Origin: Brasenia schreberi
Lineage: Eukaryota; Streptophyta; Magnoliopsida; Nymphaeales; Cabombaceae
Reading direction: 5' to 3'
Assembly: GCA_036023115.1 (NCBI GenBank)
Contig: JAYKKT010000048.1
Span: forward strand, 8,600,001-8,664,000
Length of the DNA: 64,000 nt
Shown here: one piece after another, positions 1-11,860 of the stretch
How the letters are laid out: the number at the start of each line of letters is the position of its first letter
How positions within the stretch are numbered: position 1 is the first letter of the stretch
Position numbers and translations under genes: made by a program
Notes under the pieces: model-generated
Databases searched by the model: none
Told to the model about the DNA's origin: nothing
The model's input: the letters and a program-made list of their open reading frames with translations, nothing else

Positions 1-286
1 CCGAACCAAAACGAACCGCTGGACATCTAGCTGGTTCGGTTCCCCCCACCCCAGTTTCTCATATTTGTGTCGGGTTTGTATCAGCCCATGGGAGGGTCGA
101 TTAAAACGGAGGATTTGAAGGGACCGGAAGACCGGTGATTGGAGCGTTTTTCTGGAAACACAAACGGTTTGGCTCTCAACCTGAAGACTAGGTACTCCGT
201 TCAGTTTCTGAATAACCGAATCTCTCTCTCTCTCTCTCTCTCTGTGCGTGCGGATGAAATGCCTCGTCTCTTTCTCTAGTGATGCA
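1..286. other. 5' flank and probable leader of the NPH3-like gene
   Basis: The first 60 bases hold GGTTCGGTT/AACCGAAC-like words similar to the hAT-like repeats elsewhere in the window, cut by the window edge. A CT microsatellite at about 221-243 lies just upstream of the start codon; such CT tracts are common in plant 5' leaders. An in-frame ATG at 254 would add 11 residues, but family members normally begin with Met-Ala-x-x-Lys-Leu-Gly-Ser-Lys, which starts at 287. No convincing TATA box is visible. Confidence 0.4.
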
Positions 287-3200
287 ATGGCTTCTCTGAA
301 ACTGGGCTCCAAAGCCGACTGTTTTCAACGCGAAGGACAGGCTTGGTACGTTCATTCATGCACTCAGAGACGACGACATTCTCTTCCCCCATGTTCTTTT
401 GGTTTTTCTGAATTCCAATCAGGGCAATATCGTGCATGTGCATGAAAATAATCTGGTATTTTTTTCTTTGTGGGTTCTCTAGTATGTTTAATTTCCTTGG
501 ACTTCTCTTCTTTTCTTATTTGTGATGAATTACTGGTACATGATGGAAGGTAATGGTTTTAATGAGCATTATGAATGCCGGACAGCTGATAGAGTTTGTC
601 AGCTACCATTTACATAGTTTCCAGATTGCATCATCTATATGTAGTTTATGGATGTTATTGATGAGCATTTAGCTAGGTGGTATTGCTTGTTGGTTTATCG
701 CCAACAAGCTACCAGATTTGTACCCCAAAATGTGCGTGGATTTTGACTTCCTTATAGTTTCCATGTCAAAAGGCCTAATGCACATCTATCTATTTTCTAT
801 GGGGCAGAAGATAAACCTAGTAAGCATAATCAGATTTTTTTGTAATATATGGCTTCAAACACAAGGTTCTGATTCCAAGGAATGACAAATGCAATTTTAT
901 GAATTTCTAGGTTATTAATTTCTCTTTTGACGGAAGGATTCAAGGCGCACACAGAGTCAGCGCCTTGAAGGTGCTTTAGCTTCCCCGGTTGCAGGGGTGA
1001 CTCAACACAAGTTGTGGCCTAAAGTGAAAATTGGATAGTATATCTCACTTAGGAATTTGAGTCCTAAGTCTAAAATTTTGGAGCCTAACTTGATATAATA
1101 AGAAGTTTTAATGTTTGGGGGCCTAAGGTGGTTGCCTTAGTGGCCTTAATCATGACCCAGCTTGCCTGGTTGGTTTTACTTTTAGTGAGTTTCCTGTTAA
1201 CCATAGTAACTTTTTAGACAAAAGTTTATTTTGCCAATATTTAAACAAAGCAAGGCTCTAATGGGAATGAAAGTCATAAATATTGACTTTCAGAGACGCC
1301 TGATCATTTGGCGGTTGCATTTCATACGACAATGGTAACTCTTGGAAAGAATAAAAACACAACCAAATGTTACAAGAATTGGGATTGGAAAAGAGATTCA
1401 TAAACCACTCGTGGAGATGATCATATGAAGCATTGCAGAGGTATATTTGAAGAATCTAGGAAATAGGCAGTATAATGAGACATTTAGTGGAACATGAATA
1501 TAAGGATGGAAAATGCAAGGTAGTAGTTCGAGACAGGGTTGTATGCATTTATTTGCATACCTTGGCTCTGTTTCAGATCAATTACCTGAGCTGTTTCCTA
1601 AGGTTTCATTGTGAATTGACTTGAGATGAGTATCTTAGATTGGAAGCATTGAATTTAAGGTGTTTGAGGAGTTTCCCTATAGAGATGAGTCATTAGAGTT
1701 TGGAAGAGCTGATACTGGTAACTCATGAGATCATTTATCTTCTTGAAGACCACCTCATAGTCTAAACTTTATTATGGTCCATAAATTGGTACTGTAGGTT
1801 AGTAGAGAAAGTACCACACGCTTGTTTTGCCTGCAGAGAATGCATAAACATCTAAGAGGGACTGATATCTCCATACACAATCTTGACCTTTGAGATTTTA
1901 TCTTTAATCTCTCTTATTTGGCGAATTGATGCTCTCTGCTGTTTCCTAACATGAAGCTTGTGAAGAATATGCTGTTTCGTTGAATTTGTTTTCTTTCCCA
2001 TGATGTTAGTGTGCATGTGGACCTTTTCTCTAACTATTCCTAACTATATAAGTGTCTTAGTTTGGTTTTAGCGTTAGGCCATAAAGTTTAGGCACCCAAT
2101 CCCTTCCCCTCATTTGTTCATTCTATTGAGGGTGAATTACAAAAGACCAGCCTCCCAATGATGTGATTATTGCCAATCAGTTATGTAACTGTCATCTGGT
2201 TCACCCTTCCGTTTATGCTATTATCATTTTATACACATGTGGCTGCCTGATACTTGGCACCACAAAGCACCTTTAGTCTTACTACCACTTTATTTACATA
2301 TCAATTTTAGTGGTATCTTTATCTTCTTATCACACAAAACACCTTATGTACTCTATTTACATCGACCTATATTAACTTTGTATGTGACAATTCAGATCCT
2401 ACCATCTTGTTGGAGCAATGGCCTTTTACTTAAAGTTATCTTTTTGAGGTTGATTTTACACTAATCTTTTACTTTTCTTTATTTGTTTCATCAAAATGTC
2501 AAACCTGCATTTCATATATTATATTTGTGCTTGGAAGTCAAGTGCCCTTTGTCTTCAATATTCAGAGTTTCTCTAAATTAACTAAATGTGGTGACCATAA
2601 TATGATATATAGGCAATAAAACCTTATGAAGTTAATAACCTGACTGGGTTTGTGGTTTACTTAGTCCATGACTATGCTCATTACTGTGCCTTTCACTTGA
2701 GTTAACAAAAATGTGCTGATATCTATCCATATTAGTGTAGTTCACTCTTTCTGCTTGAGTTTACATTAGACGTCCAAATAGTTCTGATATTTATCCACCT
2801 TTCACTTGAGATTATGAAAATCCACTCCTTTTGTTTTACTGCTCTGATAAATGTCAGCATGAGCACCATCCTACCATCTGAGGAAGATATATTTTATTGA
2901 AGATCCGTCTTTCTAAGGGTTTATTTCAAGTACTTGTTGGAGGCTTATTTTAGATAATGGTAGGAAAGGGACTCAAGTTGCACATTATTTCCTTTTATAC
3001 ATCTTCCAGGATTTGCCCAACTGGACTCCCTAGTGACGTTGTAATTGAAGTTGGGGATATTTCGTTTCATCTGCATAAGGTATGTTGAATGGTCTAAACT
3101 TCTTGTTCAGTACTCCTCACTCTCAGTACTCCTCACTCTCAGTCTCTCTCTCTCTCTCTGATAATTGTTGCTTTTTATAGTTCCCCTTGATTTCTAAGAG

Positions 3201-6200
3201 CAGTGTATTGGAGAAGTTAATTGAGGAGTCTTCCAGCGCAGATGGAATGGAATGCCATCTGAAACTTAATGACATTCCTGGTGGTGCAAAAGCTTTTGAA
3301 CTTATTGTGAAGTTCTGTTATGGAGTCAGGCTGGAACTTACTGCTGCGAATGTGGTGTATGTTAGATGTGCCGCTGAGCACTTGCGAATGACTGAAGAAT
3401 ATGGAGAAGGAAACTTGATCACGCAGAGTGAAGGGTTTCTCAGTGAAGTTTTCTCTAGTTGGAAGGACAATATAGAAGCACTTGAAACATGTGAGGAAGT
3501 CCTACCTCATGCTGAAGAACTCCATATTGTTACCAGATGCATAAACTCTTTAGCCATGAAAGCTTGTAGTGACCCGAACTTGTTTGGCTGGCCCATGGGA
3601 GGGCAGAGAACTCTGCAGAGTCCTGGTGGTAGTGTTCTGTGGAATGGAATTGGCACTGGAGCCAAACAAAACACATTGATGACTTCAGATTGGTGGTATG
3701 AAGACTTGGTAGTTCTGAAATGTCCTCTCTTGAAAAGGTTGATTTTGGCAATGGATTCTAAAGGAATGAGCCCAGAAAACTTAGCCGGGTGTCTGACTTT
3801 TTATGCAAATTATCATCTGGCTGGATTGCAGAGACACTCTTCCAATCTGGAAAAGAACAGTCGCATTTCTTCTTCCCAATCCGAGACTGAACAATGGACT
3901 CTGCTCGAGGAGATTGTTGGTTTGTTGCCCATGCAGAAAGGGGTCACATCAACTAAGTTCCTTCTTGGGCTGCTTCGTACTGCAAGTGTCCTGCATGCAA
4001 GCTCATCCTGCAGAGACAACTTGGAGAAAAGAGTGGGGATGCAGTTGGACCAGGCATGCCTGGAAGATCTTCTGCTCCCCAACTTGGCTTACTCGGTTGA
4101 AACTCTTTATGATATTGATTGTGTACAGAGAATTCTAGACCACTTCCTTGTGTGTGATCAAGCTTCTTTGGCTGCCAGCCCTTGCTTGGCTGATGAAGGG
4201 CAGTTCATTGGCTCACCTTCACCGTCACCAATCACAATGGTGGCTAGGTTGGTTGATGGGTTCCTTGCAGAAATTGCACCAGATGTTAATCTGAAGTTTA
4301 ACAAGTTTCAGGCACTAGCAGCAATGATTCCCGACTATGCTAGAACCCTTGACGATGGAATTTACCGTGCCATTGACATATACTTGAAGGTAAGTTGTTG
4401 CAGACTTTCCACATTGCTTACTTCAATTTGCATAGAATTGAGGCAATAGGTGAAATATTGTAGAGCTGCAAGTTGCTTTCTTCATTCTATACAGTAGAAT
4501 TGCAGAGCACTGAAGCTTTGTTTACTATGCATTAAAAAGGTCTGCTCTCGTCTATGATGATTGGAATCCTACATCATATTTCAGCAGGCATTATGCATTA
4601 ATATGCACAACTGGAATCAGCTGAAAATTCCACGTGTTCTGTTGGATCAAGAAAATCCAATTTAGGTTGCCAATCATCGGTGATACCACCTTTCTTTGCC
4701 AATGAATTAGATACTTCTCCTTCCCCGCAAAAAAAGGGTCCAACTCTTTTAGGTCCCAATGATGATTCCGTTAGAAATCAGGTAAACTACCTGAATTATA
4801 TAAAGATGTTAGTATTAGCTTAGGAGAGTTAGCCAAATCAAAAAAGTATATAAACCATAATTTCTACCGACGTATTCAAAAGAATAAAGTCAAAAAGGTT
4901 CTCAAACATATGAAGGGTGATAAATCTCTAGGACAGGACAATATTCCTATAGAAGTTTGGAAAATCCTAGGAGAGACATGAGTCACTTGGCTTAGAAGAC
5001 CTTTTAATGAAATATAGAGAAACCAAAAGATGCCTGAGGAATGAAGAGCGAGTACACTTATACCCATATACAAGAACAAGGAAGACATTCAGAATTGTAC
5101 AAATTATCAGGATATCAAGTTAATGAGTCATACTATGAAATTATGGGAAAGAATTATCGAACATAGGTTAAGACAAGTATCGAGTAGAAAAGAGAACCAA
5201 TTTGGATTCATGCCAAACAAATCTACTATTGAAGCGATTCACCTTTTGAGACGTCTTATAGAATATTTTAGAGCAAAAAAGAAAAACCTTTACATGATAT
5301 TTATTGATCTAGAAAAAACTTATGATAGGGTACCAAGGGATGATCTTTAAACAACCTTAAAAAAAAGAGGTGTTTCGTTGACACACATAAACCTTATAAG
5401 ATGCACGTACGATGGTGCAAAAGCATGTGTGAGGACTCATGACGGAATGATAGACTTCTTTGAAGTTAATATTGGGTTACATCAAGGATCAACTTTAAGT
5501 CCATACTTATTTATAATGGTGATTGATGAGTTAACAAAATATATTCAAGATGAAGTACCTTGGTGTATGTTATTTGCAGATGATATTGTGTTGGTGGAGG
5601 AGTCTAAGAAAAAATTAATAGAAAATTGAAAGTATAGAGAGAAACATTAGAAAACAAAGTTTTCTTTATATAGAATGTAAGTTTGATCATTTGATTACTT
5701 CATAGGACATAAAAATTAAAATTGACACACATTGCATCCCCAAAGAAAGGTTTTAAATATCTAGTGTCAATTTTTTAGAGTGATGAAAGAATTGATGGAG
5801 ATGTTACGCATATAATTAATGAAAGTTGGTTAAAATGGAGAGGAGCATCAGGTATTCTTTGTGACAAGAAGATATCATTAAAGTTAAAAGGTAAATATTA
5901 TAGAGCAACAATTAGACCTACCATGTTTTATGGTTCTGAGTATTACACAGTTAATCATCAATATATACAAAAGATGTTTATGGCAAAAATGAAGCTGTTG
6001 AGATGGATGAGTGGTCATATAAGGAAAGACCTATACATAATGAGGTTATTAGAAATAAATTGGGAGTGACACCAATAGAGGATAAAATGAGAGAATATCG
6101 TTTAAGATGGTTTGGACATATAGAAAAAAGATAAAAAAGTGCCTGCAAGAATGTATGAAAAACTAGATTTTTAAAGTATTAAAAGAAGTAAATGATGACC

Positions 6201-8783
6201 ACAAAAGTGTTGGAAAGAAATAATAAAGAATGATCTAGTTTATGTTGAGTTAACTGCTAACATCGTACATGATAGGGCTTTATGAAAACAAAGGATCCAT
6301 GTAACCAACCCTGTATGTGAAAAGGCTTAGTTGTTGTTGTTATTGAATATAATAAAATAATCCATATACAATCAACCACGCAAGGCTTAATGTTTATTGA
6401 ATATAGGGTATGTATTTATAGAGAGGAGAGAGGAGTGAAAACCAACATTCAACCCCTCGTTGCTGAACATAGCTCAATGGCTAGTAAAGTAGCTGTTGAG
6501 GCTCACTAGTGGCCCTGATGCCAAGTGGCTTGGGTTTGCTAGAACTTGATTACAAACATAAACTTATGGGTCCTATTAGCCCAAACCTTATTACATTTTA
6601 ATACCCTTCTTCAAACTTACGATGTGTATACCGAAAGTTTGTTTCAATCCTTCACGTGTAAACCCAAACTAATTGTTTTGAAAGTAAATGTTCAAACTGC
6701 AAAAATATTTTCCAAAGCTTAAACCTTGTGATCTACCTTAAGACATTCCTATAACAAAAGTTATAAATTAATCTCTAATGAAAATATTAAGATACTATAG
6801 CTACAAACTTGAAAACCTATAATTCCAAAGAAGTTCTTAATGAAAAACATTGACTATGTAAGTAAGATTATCAAATATAACAAATAATTTCATGAATCAC
6901 TACCAACTCATGATATTACAAAAATGTCTTGGTATACCAAACAATATTTAAGGCTAATCTTAAATCATCCAAATCAAACAAGCTTTAAGGCTAAGCTCAA
7001 ACCATCCACATCAATTAATTGTCAAGGCCTTTAAATAACTCATAATCTCAAACGTGATTCTATGATTCAAGAATAAGATAATCCACCAAGATGATCAAAA
7101 AATATTTTAAAGATTTATAATCAACTTAATATTTTTCAAGAATTCTTTTAACATAAAATGCGTCTCAAAAAACAAGAATTCTTTGAATGTAATTTTTATC
7201 ATTCGCACAAAATGTTCAAAATATAGCAAATGAATAGTTAATACTCAAGGAAAAACTCTTTTTATGCATTATTTTCAAATGCTTGAATCAAGGACAATGT
7301 TATCAACATAATAATAAGTGTATTTTCAAAATTGAATCATCTCCAACCAATAGCCAACAACATGAAACTCCTCAATACAAAGGTCTTCAACAAAAGCCAA
7401 CAAAAGTGATATATAGCTACAACACGAAGATCTTAATCACATAAAGATGCAACTTATTGTCTAACAAACACACAGTCTACCCTCATAAAAGGAGGTCAAT
7501 CAATCAATATGCTCAATATCACTAAACAAATATCAATAACTAAGGAACACAACTAAATTAACTCCAATTTGAATGTCAAACAAAATCAAATTGGATCCAG
7601 ATATAAGCTAAGGTTTGAATCTAGGACCAACAAAAATCCTTTTTCATCCATGCCACTATCAGCAGAAGAAGCTTCTTCACTCGAAGTAAATGTTATAAAG
7701 TCAAAGCCTCATGATCTGCTAGTTTCCTGGGCCATGATAACTCTTGCTTCAATAACTTTTCCATAGCTGGAAAATGCCTCCACCTATTCTCAACAGCTAA
7801 CAACTCTCTAGAAAATTTCAAACACAAACTTATGGACTCTATTGGCCCAATCCTATTACATTTTAACATATTCATTCTTTGTGATGAACTTCACAAATAG
7901 ATAGTTGTTGCATATGGATAGAGTATATCCATAGGAATTGGGAGGCATCCCACTGTTAAGTGTAACTAGTGCTAAGTGTGATTAGTCTCTTATTTATGTT
8001 GATTAGGGTCGTATTTTAGTAAAAAATGCAAGGACTCGAAATGTCATTTTTATTCTGAAGTGAAATTAGTGTTAATACTAAGAGTCATATTAGCCATAAT
8101 TATCCAAGTTTTGTTGTTTTGGTGGTTGAGTTAGGCTTTCTCGGATTCTCACCATGAATTCTTCTAAAATTTATGAGAATTTTATTGTTGGTTTCTTCTT
8201 TTGGCGGTTATAGGCTCATCCCTGGCTGACCGATTCAGAAAGGGAGCAGTTGTGTAGACTAGTGAACTGCCAGAAGCTGTCTCTAGAGGCATGCACCCAC
8301 GCTGCCCAGAACGAAAGGTTGCCTCTGAGAGTCGTCGTCCAGGTACTGTTCTTCGAGCAGCTACGTCTCCGGACCTCCATTGCAGGTTGGTTCTTCGTGT
8401 CGGATAACACGGACAACAGCCAGCAGGCATTGCATGGCTCCCGCGACGTCACACAAAGGAGCGAAGGAGGGGCCATCTCTGCTGCAGCAGCAGCATCTGC
8501 ACATCACCACCATCACCAGAACCAGCAGCAGATGGTTGCCGGCAAGGATAACAATCAAAACAATCTCAGGATCGGAATTGACGAGATGAAGATGCGGGTC
8601 TGCGAGCTAGAGAAGGAGTACATGAGCATGAAGCAAGAGATTGAGAAGATTGGGAGGCCAAAGAGCTCTTGGAGCATTTTCTCCAGGAAGCGTGGCTTCA
8701 AGTTGAGGCCTCAAGTTTGCAATCCAAATGACGTCACAACTGATGTCGCCAATCAAGATCATCCACCTAATGGCCCACCTTGA
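287..8783 (+). CDS. BTB/POZ and NPH3 domain protein (NPH3/RPT2-like family, At1g30440-like)
   Basis: Four exons join in frame: 287-345, 3010-3079, 3181-4389 and 8214-8783, giving 635 residues. Introns are GT-AG; the first splits a Trp codon. The product starts with MASLKLGSK, then a BTB fold at about residues 29-115 ([16 protein letters not shown], then FCYGV and [11 protein letters not shown]). The NPH3 domain runs from about 213 (DWWYED) to 499 ([18 protein letters not shown]) and is interrupted by intron 3 after [10 protein letters not shown] His/Gln/Ala-rich linker follows, then a coiled coil at about 568-595 ([12 protein letters not shown]). Family members are plant-specific adaptors, several acting with phototropins and CUL3 ubiquitin ligases at the plasma membrane in phototropism and auxin responses. 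The NLFGWP and [11 protein letters not shown] motifs place it nearest the Arabidopsis At1g30440 branch. Length is normal (usually 580-670) and no reading-frame damage is seen. The particular function within the family is inferred. Confidence 0.93.
346..3009 (+). other. Intron 1 of the NPH3-like gene
   Basis: This 2.66-kb intron has donor GTACGT after the split Trp codon and acceptor TTCCAG. It is AT-rich with no recognisable coding segment; a short open frame at 2237-2464 has no family features. I see no transposon ends inside it. Confidence 0.75.
4790..6341 (+). mobile_element. RTE-clade non-LTR retrotransposon, 5'-truncated and decayed
   Basis: Reverse-transcriptase pieces appear in order despite stops and frameshifts: an upstream block resembling NIPIEVWK, then [10 protein letters not shown] (5123-5350), [11 protein letters not shown], and in 5378-5629 [14 protein letters not shown], then [11 protein letters not shown] with the FADD active-site box. 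The RTE-type C-terminal region, with [15 protein letters not shown] and [15 protein letters not shown] words, runs to about 6290 in broken frames. The element ends in the tail GAAAAGGCTTAG followed by TTG repeats, the microsatellite-type 3' end of RTE elements rather than poly(A). The endonuclease region is missing, so this is a 5'-truncated dead copy. It lies in the sense direction of the host NPH3-like gene. Its 5' boundary is approximate and I found no clear target-site duplication. Confidence 0.85.
6342..8213. repeat. AT-rich intron segment with a near-direct repeat
   Basis: Two blocks of about 50 bp at roughly 6547-6600 and 7818-7870 share the pattern AAACTTATGG...CCTATTAGCCCAA...TTATTACATTTTAA with a few differences. 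Identical-orientation ends 1.27 kb apart could be terminal repeats of a small retroelement or an old duplication. The sequence between has no coding content I recognise. Confidence 0.35.
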
Positions 8784-9914
8784 TTCGTTTTGCCCCGGCT
8801 CCCTTTGATCAAATGTTACAAATATTTCTTCTTGTTACGTTGATTCTCATAATTGTTCGATCCAAGCCATTCTTTGTATTGTTTGACTTTCTTTTTAGCG
8901 AGGGAGTAGGAACGTTTTAGCACGTGTCTGTACCCATTTATTTATTTTGCTCGCAGTGCTTAAAAGAGAGATGAGGCTGATTTTCTTTATGGTGCATGTT
9001 GTTTGACGCGTAGAAAGCTCTTCTCATCTACTTTTTAAAGTTTTAAACATCCGCGGTACAAAATAAAATTTCAAATTTAATCGTATGAGAAGTACCCAAA
9101 GTATCAATTGATCTTTCGAAAGAAAATTACGACTTTAGCTGATTCTAATCAAAGTTGATCAATTTTTTTTATTCATTACTTTTTTTAAAATCAAGAATCA
9201 TGTAAATAGGAGTTTAAACAGAAAAGTTATAAAAAAATAAATAGACATTATCAAGAAGTCTATCATCAAATAGTAATAGTAAAATTGAAAAAAATCATTA
9301 AAAATACAATTCTTATTGAATTTCTTCGTTGGATAACTCTAAGTATATATTGTTAAATGCATCAAGAATTGTATCATTCCGTGCACGCCGTGCGCAAGAT
9401 CTTCTAATTGCCTTTTTAACATATGATTATTGGGTTTTCTTCTTTTATATTACTACACCAGAATTTTACATATCTTGGTAACGGTCATTTAGAAAGTCTG
9501 GGATTTCACATCATCTGCTGATCCCCTAATATTCATATTGGTTGTGCATTTTGATTTTCATAGTGTTTGCTTATTATTCCCTTTATGTGAGAGTGGTAAA
9601 TCGGGTCAATTGGTCTGGTCACTTTTGGTCCGAGTTAAAAGCAGGTCGACCAGACCAGACCCAGTTTTCTTGTTTGGGAGCATTTTCAAGGCCTAGACCC
9701 GAGGATTCACCCCACTACAACCCCATAGCCTATGGATGCAATACCCATAGAACATATTTATAATGTACTGTTCAAAAACTAGACCCTAGGAGTATATATA
9801 TATATATGGAGAGAGATAGTTATAAATACATAATGTCTAATCTTACATAAACATCTCTACCGTTCGATCTTTTTAGATGACGAGTTCACGTTTTAGTTTA
9901 ACGGAAGAATAAAA
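8784..9914. other. 3' flank of the NPH3-like gene; no gene seen
   Basis: AT-rich DNA with a possible polyadenylation hexamer (AATAAA) near 9063. Around 9595-9700 there are GGTC/GACC-rich words of the hAT-like repeat type. No coding feature is supported. Confidence 0.5.
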
Positions 9915-10004
9915 CTCTGGTGGTATTGCCCGGTGGAATGGAATTGGCAATGAAGTCAAGCAAAATACGTTGACAACTTCAGATTAGTGACATGAAGATT
10001 TTCA
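9915..10004 (+). pseudogene. Fragment duplicated from the NPH3-like gene (exon 3 piece)
   Basis: About 90 bases align at roughly 80 percent with exon 3 of the neighbouring gene around 3622-3711, the [16 protein letters not shown] to SDWWYED segment. Shared words include TGGTGGTA, GTGGAATGGAATTGGCA and ACTTCAGATT. The Trp-Trp pair is destroyed (TTAGTGA replaces TTGGTGG). Neither side continues the similarity, so this is a short orphan fragment 1.1 kb downstream of its probable parent, in the same orientation. Confidence 0.75.
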
Positions 10005-10389
10005 GCTTAATACATGCATACATGGTGTGTGTGTATAAATATACCGTCGATTGCAATATGGATTTTAGAGTATAACGGTGAGCTATCACAATGTCCATGA
10101 GCTTCTTCGCTCTGCAAGCTAACACGGCTTTTACAAGAGTAGGAAAATCAAGGTTTCATCGAAAATAGCCTCTTTGAAATGCACGGAAAATTCGGAACGA
10201 ATACATTCGTTCAGCTTTACCATTAAAGAAAAATGATGAGTGTGGGTGTTCCTCCTCATGGCATGCATGGAGACAGGGATGGCAATATTGACCTGATCTA
10301 ATCCATTCTAAATGGGTATGAGAATACCTAACCCCTGACCAATCAGATTTGGGTTCGGGCATGGGATAAGGCGCCTCAACCTGATACTT

Positions 10390-10485
<96 letters not shown>
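10390..10485. repeat. Compound microsatellite (CA)n(TA)n(GA)n
   Basis: Uninterrupted CA repeats (about 10390-10416), then TA (to about 10450), then GA (to 10485). The AT core is self-complementary. Confidence 0.95.
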
Positions 10486-10488
<3 letters not shown>

Positions 10489-11000
10489 TGGTATATGCTA
10501 ATACATTTAGGTGCTAGCAAATCCAAACAAATCTCAATTGTATATTTTTTTATGATAAATGATTGAAATTTAAATTTAAAAAGCAAAAAAATGTGTGCTT
10601 TTTGCAAGTACAATTTATTCATATAGGTACTTTTGCTTTTTAAAATTTAAATAATCATCATCAACTATGGATGGTTGAAATTTGTTTGGATATATACCAT
10701 CATATATATAGAGAGAAAAAGAGAACTGAAGTTTCTAGACTCCCATTTATATTAGACTCTTATTGACAATATGGTCATTTATATCTTTGATCATGATCAA
10801 AATTAAAAAAAAAGTAAAAAAATTACTTTTACTTTTTATTTTTTGAATTCGGACCGTCCGACTAAAAAGATAAATTATCCAGATTTCAAGAAGAGTCTAA
10901 TATTTTAATGGTTAAGTTTATGGTTTCATAACCGCTGGTTGGTTTGAAGAAAACCAAAAAAATGAGAAAAGACATACAAAATGGATGAGTAATTGGCAGT
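10486..11000. other. AT-rich intergenic DNA, no feature recognised
   Basis: No coding or RNA feature is visible. There are short runs of TATATA and poly(A)/poly(T). Confidence 0.5.
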
Positions 11001-11002
11001 TT

Positions 11003-11585
11003 GAACTGGTTCCATGTAAGGAAGAAGCACAACCGGAATAATAGAGATCCCTGGGGGTTCACTTACGGCTCATGTTCTGGTTCCAATTTTGTTACTTTGG
11101 TTCCATTTCAAACTGTCGGGCCGGTCCCTGGCCCTGACTTTAGCTGCAACACTAAGATAGTTCCTTATCATTTGATCCAATTGGAAAACCCCTTGGCCCT
11201 CCCGGGGACCTCCATACTAGTGCATTGACTTCACAAGTTGACTAATTATGCATAAAAAAATGTCAGGTTTGAGCTCCAAGTCAACATTCAGTAAATGATG
11301 ATGTGTTAAACCTGGAACTGAAACAGGAACCGAACTGCTCCCCATTCAATAACGAGTCTAGTTCTATGCTGGTTCTGGTTTCATTTGAAACTTTCATGAA
11401 ACGAAGGTGAGATTTTGAAGCCGGAATAGAATGGGAACAAACCGAACTGTGGAGGTCCCCGGTTTTGGTTTTGGTTTTGGTTTTTGTTCTTGTTCAGGTT
11501 CTCCTCGTTTCAGTTCATGAGGCCGGTTCTGAGGCAGTTCAGGTCTGGTTGAACCCGCCGGGCCAGGTCTAAACGGGCCACTCTT

Positions 11586-11625
<40 letters not shown>

Positions 11626-11860
11626 AATCGGAAGGAAAGCCAGTTTCTCCTTATGATGGAAGATAGCAAGCTTTTCAATTTTTATTGAGACTTCTCAGAT
11701 TGTAGGAACAGTCAAAGTACTTCCTTAGACAACTGGAATATATCGGCGGAAGTAACGGTCGGAATAAAAGTTAAGAAGTGGTCGGTTTTTGGCCAGTTCG
11801 GGCACATTCCATCTAAACTTCTGGATGATCCGAGGCTGGGTTTGGGCCAGCCTGATTCAG
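11003..11860. repeat. Degenerate hAT-like GGTTC-rich repeat with an AT microsatellite
   Basis: The stretch is dense in GGTTC, GAACC and CCGGTT words, as in the better-preserved copies near 23.9, 25.9 and 40.6 kb. It includes an array of GGTTTT units near 11459-11482 and an AT microsatellite at about 11589-11623. Ends are not clear, so boundaries are approximate. Confidence 0.45.

Larger units (their letters stand above)
4390..8213 (+). other. Intron 3 of the NPH3-like gene, enlarged by repeats
   Basis: A 3.8-kb intron with donor GTAAGT and acceptor TTATAG interrupts the conserved NPH3 core. It contains an RTE LINE remnant (about 4790-6341) and an AT-rich stretch (6342-8213) holding a near-direct repeat (about 6547-6600 and 7818-7870). 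The flanking exons remain in frame, so the insert appears tolerated as intron. Confidence 0.75.

Noticed and set aside
254..286. Upstream in-frame ATG for the NPH3-like protein
   Set aside because: Family members start at the [13 protein letters not shown] sequence, so ATG 287 is preferred. The longer form cannot be fully excluded.
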